Of a DNA stretch of 64,000 nucleotides, positions 57,374 through 64,000 are shown piece by piece (within the stretch, counting starts at the first letter, position 1; every line of letters starts with the position of its first letter). A program made the position numbers and the translations under genes. Under the pieces are notes generated by a model, which ran no database searches, was not told where the DNA came from, and saw only the letters and a program-made list of their open reading frames with translations. The stretch comes from Actinoplanes sichuanensis (GTDB taxonomy: Bacteria > Actinomycetota > Actinomycetes > Mycobacteriales > Micromonosporaceae): the NCBI RefSeq assembly GCF_033097365.1, contig NZ_AP028461.1, forward strand, positions 3,286,001-3,350,000, in the 5' to 3' direction.

Positions 57374-58009
57374 CTACGAGCTGCGGGGACCCCGGAGGCC
57401 GATCGCCGCGGCCCAGAGCCGGGACAGGTGGTCGACCATCTTCTCGGCGTCCAGGGGTTCCCGCAGCTCGTTGATGATCACCGCGACCTGCTCGACCATG
57501 CCGCCGAGCGCGATCGCCGTCAGCCGGGGGTCGAGATCCGGATCGGCGAGCCCGGCCGTCTGCAACCGTCGGATGCCCTCGGCGCTGCGGCCGACGTAGA
57601 ACTCGCGGATCTCCAGCAGCAGGGCGCGTAGCGTGTCGTCCAGGTAGGCGCCGTGCTCGACCATCCGGAGCACCTTCGCGGCCCGGCCGGTGGCGGCCAG
57701 ATAGCGGCGGTTCGCCTCGACGATCCGTGCGTACGGATCCTCGAGGGTGTCCGGCACCAGGCTGGCGGTGATCATCTCGTCGGCCGCCGCCTGCACGATC
57801 TTGCGCAGCAGATCGTCCTTGGATTCGAAGTACGTGTAGAAGGTCCCGTAGGACACCCCGGCGGCCTGGGTGACCGCCTCGGGGGTGAATCCCGCCCAAC
57901 CGTGCTCCTCGATCACCTCCCGACCGGCGACGATCAGCGCGTCATGTGTCCGCCGGCCCCTGGCCGTGGTCGGTGCCGCCGGAGCGGGGTTGGTTCGTGC
58001 TCGTCCCAT
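57374..58009 (-). CDS. TetR/AcrR family regulator of the acyl-CoA carboxylase operon
   Basis: The 211-residue regulator has the HTH region FTPEAVTQAAGVSYGTFYTY, then FESKDDLLRKIV, typical of acyl-CoA-responsive TetR proteins. The C-terminal helices include KVLRMVEHGAYLDD. It is divergent from the AtuA/carboxylase operon at 58095, with an inverted repeat in the promoter between them, so it most likely represses that operon. An acyl-CoA intermediate is the likely inducer. Confidence 0.9.
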   Translation of the reverse strand: MGRARTNPAPAAPTTARGRRTHDALIVAGREVIEEHGWAGFTPEAVTQAAGVSYGTFYTYFESKDDLLRKIVQAAADEMITASLVPDTLEDPYARIVEANRRYLAATGRAAKVLRMVEHGAYLDDTLRALLLEIREFYVGRSAEGIRRLQTAGLADPDLDPRLTAIALGGMVEQVAVIINELREPLDAEKMVDHLSRLWAAAIGLRGPRSS

Positions 58010-58027
58010 CGGACACCCCCGGATAAC

Positions 58028-58055
58028 TTGACTACTTTGTCAGAAAGTCTAGTGT
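58028..58055 (+). promoter_or_regulatory. promoter with overlapping TetR-type site before atuA-like gene
   Basis: TTGACT (58028-58033) and TAGTGT (58050-58055) are 16 bp apart. ACTTT-GTCAG-AAAGT (58034-58048) fills the spacer and would block polymerase when bound. The neighbouring TetR gene is the obvious candidate. Confidence 0.6.
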
Positions 58056-58094
58056 GGCGGTCACCCACTACTCACTGAGGTGTTCAGCCGCACA

Positions 58095-59804
58095 ATGCGT
58101 ACCATCCGCATCGGGAACTGCTCGGGCTTCTACGGTGACCGTTTCTCGGCGATGGCCGAGATGCTCGACGGCGGCCCGCTGGACTATCTGACCGGCGACT
58201 ACCTGGCCGAGCTCACCATGCTCATCCTGGGCCGCGACCGGCAGAAGGACCCCGCACTCGGGTATGCGAAGACGTTCCTGCGGCAACTCGGCGACTGCCT
58301 CGCGCTCGCCCGCGACCGCCGGGTGAAGATCGTCACCAACGCCGGCGGGCTCAACCCGGCCGGCCTCGCCCGGGCGATCCGGGCCCTCGCCGCCGAGCAG
58401 GGTCTCGAGGTCGCCGTCGCGCACGTCCAGGGTGACGACCTGATCGACCGGGCGGCGACGCACGGCTGGCCGGGCGCGCTGACCGCCAACGCCTACCTCG
58501 GCGCGTTCGGGATCGCCCACGCCCTCGAAGCCGGCGCCGACATCGTCGTCACCGGCCGGGTCACCGACGCCTCGCTCACGCTGGGCCCGGCGATCGCCGA
58601 GTTCGGCTGGGGCCGCACCGACTTCGACCGGCTGGCGGCCGGGGTCGTCGCCGGTCACGTCCTCGAATGCGGCACCCAGGCCACCGGGGGCAACTTCTCC
58701 GGCTTCGCCACGATCGACACCTCCCGCCCGCTGGGCTTCCCGCTGGCCGAGGTCAGCGCGGACGGCACGGCCGTGATCACCAAACATCCCGGCACCGGCG
58801 GCGCGGTCACCGTCGACACGGTCACCGCACAGCTGGTGTACGAGGTGGGCGGCCCGCATTACGCCAACCCCGACGTGACCGCCCGCCTGGACACGATCGA
58901 GCTGGAACAGGCCGGCCCGGATCGGGTGCGGATCACCGCGGTCCGCGGCATCGCCCCACCCCCGGCCACCAAGATCGCCCTGAACAGCGCCGGCGGCTGG
59001 CGCAACAGCGTCGAGTTCGTGCTGACCGGCCTGGACATCGAGGAGAAGGAAGCCTGGGTCCGCCGGCAGATGACCGAGGCGCTCAGCGCGCGGCCACCGG
59101 CCGAGATCGTGTGGGACCTCGCCCGCACCGACCACGCCGACCCGGCCACCGAACCCACCGCCTCCGCGGTGCTGCGCTGCCACGTCAAGGACCCCGATCC
59201 GGCGGTCGTCGGGCGGGCGTTCAGCAGTGCCGCCGTCGAACTGGCCCTCGCGTCCTATCCCGGTTTCCACGTCACCGCGCCACCCGGTGCGGGCGCCCCG
59301 TTCGGGATCTACCGCGCCGCCTACCTGCCACAGGAACTGGTGCCGCACGTGGTGGTCGGCCCGGACGGCACCGCGGTCGACATCGCGCCACCCACGGTCA
59401 CCGCCGACCGGCCCGAGCAGAAACCGGCCGGCTCCGGTCGTACCGCCGCGGGGCCGGAAGTTGATCTGCCGTTGGGTCGTCTGGTCTTCGCCCGGTCCGG
59501 TGACAAGGGCGGCACGGCGAACGTCGGGGTCTGGATCCCGGCCGGGCACTCCCGGCGGGCCGACGCGTTCGCCTGGTTGCACGGCCGACTGACGCCGGAG
59601 GCCGTCGTCGAGTTGCTGCCCGAGGCGGCCGGACTCGGCGTCGAGGTGTTCGCGCTGCCCAACCTGTACGCGGTCAACATCGTCATCGACGGACTGCTCG
59701 GCGACGGTGTCGCGTCGTCCACCCGTTTCGACCCGCAGGCCAAGGCCGTCGGTGAATGGCTGCGCGCGCGTGTGGTGAACCTGCCCGAGGAGCTTCTTGC
59801 GTGA
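58095..59804 (+). CDS. AtuA-like (DUF1446, acyclic terpene utilization) protein
   Basis: The 569-residue protein begins MRTIRIGNCSGFYGDRFSAM and carries the family blocks YLTGDYLAELTMLILGRDR, IVTNAGGLNP, DIVVTGRVTDASLTLGP, CGTQATGGNFSGF and GGPHYANPDVTARLDTI. A C-terminal ferredoxin-like domain has LVFARSGDKGGTANVGVWI. GTG 58080 is an alternative start without a ribosome site. AtuA is required for citronellol/geraniol breakdown in Pseudomonas, although its chemistry is not settled. It heads an operon with an acyl-CoA carboxylase pair and an acyl-CoA dehydrogenase, with GTGA overlap to the next gene. Confidence 0.88.
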   Translation: MRTIRIGNCSGFYGDRFSAMAEMLDGGPLDYLTGDYLAELTMLILGRDRQKDPALGYAKTFLRQLGDCLALARDRRVKIVTNAGGLNPAGLARAIRALAAEQGLEVAVAHVQGDDLIDRAATHGWPGALTANAYLGAFGIAHALEAGADIVVTGRVTDASLTLGPAIAEFGWGRTDFDRLAAGVVAGHVLECGTQATGGNFSGFATIDTSRPLGFPLAEVSADGTAVITKHPGTGGAVTVDTVTAQLVYEVGGPHYANPDVTARLDTIELEQAGPDRVRITAVRGIAPPPATKIALNSAGGWRNSVEFVLTGLDIEEKEAWVRRQMTEALSARPPAEIVWDLARTDHADPATEPTASAVLRCHVKDPDPAVVGRAFSSAAVELALASYPGFHVTAPPGAGAPFGIYRAAYLPQELVPHVVVGPDGTAVDIAPPTVTADRPEQKPAGSGRTAAGPEVDLPLGRLVFARSGDKGGTANVGVWIPAGHSRRADAFAWLHGRLTPEAVVELLPEAAGLGVEVFALPNLYAVNIVIDGLLGDGVASSTRFDPQAKAVGEWLRARVVNLPEELLA

Positions 59805-61390
59805 AAACCAGCGTCGACCCCACCTCGCCCGGCTACGCCGCCAACCGGGAGGCGATGCTGGACCGCGTCGCCGACCTGGCGATCCAGCAGGCCGCGGCCC
59901 TGGCCGGCGGCGGCCCGAAGGCCGTCGAACGCCACCACCGGCGCGGCAAGCTGACCGCCCGGGAACGGATCGAGCTGCTGATCGACCCCGATTCGCCGTT
60001 CCTCGAACTCGGCGTGCTGGCCGGATGGGGCACCGACTTCACGGTCGGCGGCTCGGTGGTCACCGGTCTGGGCGTGATCGAGGGTGTCGAGTGCCTGATC
60101 ATCGCCCACGACCCGACGGTCAAAGGCGGGGCCTCCAACCCGGTGACGGTACGGAAGATCTTCCGCGCCAACCGCATCGCCGAGCAGAACCGGCTACCCA
60201 CGGTGACCCTGGTCGAGTCCGGTGGCGCGGATCTGCAGACCCAGAAGGACATCTTCATCCCCGGCGGCGCGGTGTTCCGGAACCTGACCGTGGCCAGCGC
60301 CGACCGCCGCCCGACGATCGCCCTGGTGTTCGGCAACTCGACGGCCGGCGGCGCCTACGTACCCGGCATGAGCGACTACACGGTGATGGTCAAGGACGGC
60401 GCGAAGGTCTTCCTCGGCGGGCCGCCGCTGGTCAAGATGGCCACCGGTGAGGAGTCCGACGACGAGTCGCTCGGTGGCGCCGAGATGCACGCCCGCACCT
60501 CGGGCCTGGCCGACTACCTGGCCGTCGACGAACTCGACGCGCTGCGGATCGGGCGGTCCATCGTGCGGCGGCTCAACTGGCGCAAGGCCGGACCGGCTCC
60601 CCGCACGGACTACGCCGAGCCGCTGCTGGACACCGAGGACCTGCTCGGCATCGTCCCGTCCGACCTCAAGATCCCGTTCGACCCGCGTGAGGTGATCCGC
60701 CGGCTCGTCGACGGCAGTGAGTTCGACGAGTTCAAGCCGCTCTACGGCCCGTCGCTGGTGACCGGGTGGGCGCAGCTGCACGGCCATCCGATCGGGATCC
60801 TCGCCAACGCCCAGGGCGTGCTGTTCAGCCCGGAGGCACAGAAGGCGGCCCAGTTCATCCAGCTGGCCAACCAGAGCGACACACCGCTGCTGTTCCTGCA
60901 CAACACCACCGGCTACATGGTCGGCGCCGAGTACGAGCAGGGCGGCATCATCAAACACGGCGCCCAGATGATCAACGCGGTGTCCAACTCGACGGTCCCG
61001 CACCTGTCGGTGGTGATGGGCGCGTCCTACGGGGCCGGCAACTACGGGATGAGCGGCCGCGCGTACGACCCGCGGTTCATGTTCAGCTGGGTCGGCGCCA
61101 AATCGGCGGTGATGGGCCCGGCCCAGCTGGCCGGGGTGATCTCGATCGTCTCGCAGCAGGCGGCCGCGGCCCGCGGGCTGCCGTTCGACGCCGACGGCGA
61201 CGCCACCATGCGGGCCTTCGTGGAGAAGCAGGTCGAGGAGCAGTCGCTGGCCTACTTCACCTCCGGACTGGGCTACGACGACGGCGTCATCGACCCCCGC
61301 GACACCCGCACGATTCTCGGCATCTGTCTGTCGGCGATTCACAGCGCGCCGGTGGCCGGCGCCCGTGGCTACGGCGTCTTCCGCCTGTGA
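59801..61390 (+). CDS. acyl-CoA carboxylase beta subunit (methylcrotonyl/geranyl-CoA type)
   Basis: The 529-residue carboxyltransferase starts at GTG 59801 in a GTGA overlap. The N-domain has RGKLTARERIELLIDPDSPF, the acyl-CoA oxyanion region GNSTAGGAYVPGMSDY and LGGPPLVKMATGE. The C-domain has LLFLHNTTGYMVG and MGASYGAGNYGMSGRAYDP. This matches the MccB/LiuB/AtuC branch. With the alpha subunit 10 bp downstream, it carboxylates a 3-methyl-branched enoyl-CoA. The next-door AtuA-like gene favours a terpenoid or branched-chain acyl substrate. Confidence 0.92.
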   Translation: MKTSVDPTSPGYAANREAMLDRVADLAIQQAAALAGGGPKAVERHHRRGKLTARERIELLIDPDSPFLELGVLAGWGTDFTVGGSVVTGLGVIEGVECLIIAHDPTVKGGASNPVTVRKIFRANRIAEQNRLPTVTLVESGGADLQTQKDIFIPGGAVFRNLTVASADRRPTIALVFGNSTAGGAYVPGMSDYTVMVKDGAKVFLGGPPLVKMATGEESDDESLGGAEMHARTSGLADYLAVDELDALRIGRSIVRRLNWRKAGPAPRTDYAEPLLDTEDLLGIVPSDLKIPFDPREVIRRLVDGSEFDEFKPLYGPSLVTGWAQLHGHPIGILANAQGVLFSPEAQKAAQFIQLANQSDTPLLFLHNTTGYMVGAEYEQGGIIKHGAQMINAVSNSTVPHLSVVMGASYGAGNYGMSGRAYDPRFMFSWVGAKSAVMGPAQLAGVISIVSQQAAAARGLPFDADGDATMRAFVEKQVEEQSLAYFTSGLGYDDGVIDPRDTRTILGICLSAIHSAPVAGARGYGVFRL

Positions 61391-61400
61391 AGGAGATCCA

Positions 61401-63314
61401 GTGATTCGTAGGATTGTGGTCGCCAACCGCGGGGAGATCGCGCGCCGCATCTTCCGCACCTGCCGCGAGCTCGGCATCGCGACCGTCGCCGTGCACTCCG
61501 ACGCCGATGCCACGGCCCCGTTCGTCACCGAGGCCGACCAGGCGATCCGACTGCCCGGCGACGCGCCCGCCGACACCTATCTGCGCGGTGACCTGATCAT
61601 CGAGGCGGCCCGGGCGGCCGGTGCCGACGCGATCCATCCCGGATACGGGTTCCTCTCCGAGAACGCCGGTTTCGCCCGGGCCGTCGAGGCGGCCGGTCTG
61701 ACCTGGATCGGCCCGGCCCCGGAGTCCGTCGAGTCGATGGGCAGCAAGATCGAGGCGAAACGGATCATGGCCGCGGCCGGAGTGCCGATCCTCGACGTCG
61801 ACCCGGCCGCCGTCACCGCCGAGGACCTGCCGCTGCTGGTCAAGGCGTCGGCGGGCGGCGGCGGCCGGGGCATGCGGATCGTCGGGTCCCTCGACCGGCT
61901 CGCCGAACAGATCACGCAGGCCGAAGCGGAGGCGGCGTCCGCGTTCGGGGACGGGACCGTCTTCGTCGAGCCGTACCTGCCGACCGCCCGGCACGTCGAG
62001 GTCCAGGTGCTCGCCGACACGCACGGCACGGTCTGGGTGCTGGGCGACCGGGACTGCTCGATCCAGCGCCGCCACCAGAAGGTGGTCGAGGAGGCGCCCG
62101 CGCCGAACCTGTCGGACCAGACCCGGGCCGTCCTGCACGATTCGGCCCGGGCCGCCGCGCACGCGGTCGGATATCGCGGCGCCGGCACCGTGGAGTTCCT
62201 GGTCGACTCCGAGCGGGTGTACTTCCTCGAGATGAACACCAGGCTCCAGGTCGAACACCCGGTCACCGAATGCGTCACCGGACTGGATCTGGTCGCGCTC
62301 CAGATCGCCGTCGCCGAGGGCAGACCCCTGCCCGGCGAGGCCCCCGGCATCGCCGGGCACGCGATCGAGGTACGGCTCTACGCCGAGGATCCGGCCGACG
62401 GATTCGCTCCGCAGACCGGTACCGTCCGCACGTTCGACTTCCCGTCCGGGGTCCGGGTCGACTCCGCGGTCGAGGCCGGCAGCGAGGTCGGTGTCCACTA
62501 CGACGCCATGCTGGCCAAGGTCATCGTCCACGCCGCCGACCGGGCCGCCGCGATCCGGATCCTCGGCGACAGCCTGCGCCGGGGCCGGGTGCACGGCGTC
62601 GTCACCAACCTCGACCTGCTCCGGGCCGTGATCGACGACGACGACTTCGCCGCCGGGCGGATCCACACCACCCTGCTCGACCGACGTCTCGACCGGTGGA
62701 CGAGCGGTCCCGAGGAACGGACGGTGGCCAAGGCCGTGCTCGCCGCCGCGATCGGCCAGGCCGGTCAGTCCGCCGCGTCGGCGCCGGTGCTCAACCGGAT
62801 CCCGGCCGCCTGGCGCAACGCGAGCGACCAGCCCCGGCGGCGCGTCTACCGGCGCGGGCCGCGGCAGCACACGGTCACCTACTCGTCGGTCGGCCGCCGG
62901 CTGGTGTCGGACTTCGTCGACGGCGTCCAGGTCGTCGACGTGCGGGGTGACCTGGTGGTGCTGAGCGACGGCCCGCTGCGGGAGACCTACCGGGTCACCG
63001 TCGCGCACGGGTCGGTCGACGTGGACGGCCCGCACGGCTCGTTCGGGTTCGAGCCGGTGCCCACGTTCGTCGACCCCGCCGAGTCGGTCGCGCAGGGGTC
63101 GCTGCTGGCGCCGATGCCGGCGACGATCACCACGGTCGCCGTCGAGGTCGGCACGGTGGTCGCCAAGGGCGACCCGATCGTCGTCCTGGAAGCCATGAAG
63201 ATGCAGCACACGGTCGCCGCCCCCACGGACGGAACCGTCACCGAACTCACCGCGCGGGTGGGCCGGCAGGTAGTCGCGGGCGCCGTGCTCGCCGTCGTCA
63301 AGGAGGAGCAGTGA
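61401..63314 (+). CDS. acyl-CoA carboxylase alpha subunit (biotin carboxylase + BCCP)
   Basis: The 637-residue protein starts at GTG 61401 after AAGGAG. It has the biotin carboxylase domain (VVANRGEIARRIFRTCRELG, KASAGGGGRGMR, DRDCSIQRRHQKVVEEAPAP, FLEMNTRLQVEHPVTE). A middle BT-like domain and a C-terminal biotinyl domain follow, with VLEAMKMQHTV and the biotinylated lysine near residue 600. It carboxylates biotin with ATP and bicarbonate, then passes CO2 to the beta subunit. It overlaps the acyl-CoA dehydrogenase gene by 4 nt. Confidence 0.95.
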   Translation: MIRRIVVANRGEIARRIFRTCRELGIATVAVHSDADATAPFVTEADQAIRLPGDAPADTYLRGDLIIEAARAAGADAIHPGYGFLSENAGFARAVEAAGLTWIGPAPESVESMGSKIEAKRIMAAAGVPILDVDPAAVTAEDLPLLVKASAGGGGRGMRIVGSLDRLAEQITQAEAEAASAFGDGTVFVEPYLPTARHVEVQVLADTHGTVWVLGDRDCSIQRRHQKVVEEAPAPNLSDQTRAVLHDSARAAAHAVGYRGAGTVEFLVDSERVYFLEMNTRLQVEHPVTECVTGLDLVALQIAVAEGRPLPGEAPGIAGHAIEVRLYAEDPADGFAPQTGTVRTFDFPSGVRVDSAVEAGSEVGVHYDAMLAKVIVHAADRAAAIRILGDSLRRGRVHGVVTNLDLLRAVIDDDDFAAGRIHTTLLDRRLDRWTSGPEERTVAKAVLAAAIGQAGQSAASAPVLNRIPAAWRNASDQPRRRVYRRGPRQHTVTYSSVGRRLVSDFVDGVQVVDVRGDLVVLSDGPLRETYRVTVAHGSVDVDGPHGSFGFEPVPTFVDPAESVAQGSLLAPMPATITTVAVEVGTVVAKGDPIVVLEAMKMQHTVAAPTDGTVTELTARVGRQVVAGAVLAVVKEEQ

Positions 63315-64000
63315 CCAACTTCGTCGAGTCCGACGAGCGCCGCGAGCTGCGTCAAGCCGTCTACCAGCTGGGCAGCAGGTACGGCGAGTCGTACTTCTAC
63401 GATGCCGCCGCCCGGGGCGCCAAGACCACCGAGCTGTGGGCGGACGCGGCCAAGGCGGGCTACCTGGGCGTCTCGATCCCGGAGGAGTACGGCGGTGGCG
63501 GCGGCGACATCGGCGACCTGGCCGCCGTCGTGGAGGAACTGGCCACCGCCGGCTGCCCGCTGCTGCTGCTCGTGGTGTCGCCGGCCATCGTCGGCACGAT
63601 CATCGCCAAGTCCGGCACCGACGAGCAGAGACAGCGCTGGCTGCCCGGCCTGGCCAGAGGTGAGGCCCGCTACGCGTTCGGCATCACCGAACCCGACGCC
63701 GGCTCCAACTCCCACCAGATCGTCACCCGCGCCCGCCGCGACGGCGACGACTGGCTGCTGACCGGCCGCAAGACCTACATCAGCGGCATCGACGAGGCGA
63801 GTCACGTCCTGGTCGTGGCCCGGCTGGAGGACGCGCGCACCGGCAAGTTGAAACCCGCGCTGTTCATGGTGCCGACCGACGCGCCCGGCTTCGTGCACCA
63901 GCCGATCGAGACCGGCCTGGTCTCCCCGGAGAAGCAGTTCAGCCTCTTCTTCGACGACGTCCGGCTGCCGTCCGACGCGCTCGTCGGCCGCGAGGACGCC
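63311..64000 (+). CDS. acyl-CoA dehydrogenase, 3' part beyond window
   Basis: The first 230 codons are present, starting at GTG 63311 in a GTGA overlap with the alpha subunit behind AGGAGGA. The N-terminal helical domain includes LGVSIPEEYGGGGGD, and FGITEPDAGSNSHQIVTRA, the FAD/substrate-contacting loop, follows. LTGRKTYISGIDEASHV and FFDDVRLPSDALVG mark the middle beta domain. The catalytic Glu region lies outside the window. In this operon it likely makes the enoyl-CoA that the carboxylase uses (citronellyl- or isovaleryl-CoA dehydrogenase-like). Confidence 0.9.
   Translation, partial: MTNFVESDERRELRQAVYQLGSRYGESYFYDAAARGAKTTELWADAAKAGYLGVSIPEEYGGGGGDIGDLAAVVEELATAGCPLLLLVVSPAIVGTIIAKSGTDEQRQRWLPGLARGEARYAFGITEPDAGSNSHQIVTRARRDGDDWLLTGRKTYISGIDEASHVLVVARLEDARTGKLKPALFMVPTDAPGFVHQPIETGLVSPEKQFSLFFDDVRLPSDALVGREDA

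Noticed and set aside
56076..57899. 607-codon open frame on the minus strand
   Set aside because: It spans the Bcr/CflA gene antisense and part of the TetR gene, with a His/Gln/Arg/Asp-rich translation and no domain.
61287..63209. 640-codon open frame on the minus strand
   Set aside because: It lies antisense to the biotin carboxylase subunit, has no motifs, and its composition is typical of a shadow frame.

Overview
The window is a 64-kb piece of a very GC-rich actinobacterial chromosome. The best guess is Actinoplanes or another Micromonosporaceae member. This rests on inference from several signs: GC-rich codon third positions, frequent GTG starts, 4-nt ATGA/GTGA gene overlaps, a mycothiol-reductase-like DsbA protein, a SARP regulator, rare TTA codons and secreted ricin-type-lectin pectinases. 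No rRNA, tRNA, IS element, prophage or CRISPR array was seen. Gene density is high, and nearly all intergenic space is accounted for by promoters, hairpins or repeats.

Layout. (1) 1-5338: two secreted proteins facing a TetR gene, then a DUF6230/DUF6114 pair coupled to a Tat-exported FAD dehydrogenase. (2) 5344-6456: a long bidirectional hairpin, a DsbA-like nitroreductase-family gene, and a deletion scar that fuses the 3' ends of an MFS gene and a merR gene. (3) 6463-13434: a LacI-controlled alpha-glucoside locus with its own binding protein, two permeases, an ATPase and a GH13 glucosidase. (4) 13500-14969: a nitronate monooxygenase. (5) 14908-27533: a pectin island. A leftward operon (DUF6807, GH43, PL1 fused to a degenerate CE8, DUF6807, ROK repressor) faces a rightward ABC importer that lacks an ATPase. 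Ten 32-bp tandem repeats follow, then two secreted ricin-lectin enzymes (a pectin methylesterase and a pectate lyase) that share a perfect 413-bp repeat. (6) 27754-30469: a secreted VHL-beta-domain protein, a P450 and an RpiR regulator. (7) 30466-45910: a long leftward run. At its head are FAAL, a LysM-like protein, an ACP, a cobalamin-type radical SAM enzyme, an SDR, a molybdopterin oxidoreductase, an alpha/beta hydrolase and a hotdog protein. Then come an MFS exporter, an SDR/acyl-CoA-synthetase fusion, a SARP and a proline-rich protein. A P450 and an HD protein diverge from the FAAL promoter. (8) 46540-57350: GNAT, GAF-EAL, DHA2 exporter with a PucR-type regulator, FMO-SDR-GPH operon, inositol-phosphatase-like enzyme and a Bcr/CflA exporter. 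(9) 57374-64000: TetR facing an AtuA / acyl-CoA carboxylase / acyl-CoA dehydrogenase operon, cut by the window edge.

The best candidate for an undescribed system is region 7. A fatty acid could be activated by FAAL and loaded on the small ACP, then modified by the radical SAM, SDR, molybdenum and P450 enzymes, released by the hydrolase or hotdog protein, and exported by the MFS protein. A TTA codon early in the FAAL gene and the SARP at the tail suggest developmental control. The second candidate is the secreted VHL-type protein. It keeps four of the five residues that form the hydroxyproline pocket in human VHL and lies beside plant-cell-wall enzymes.
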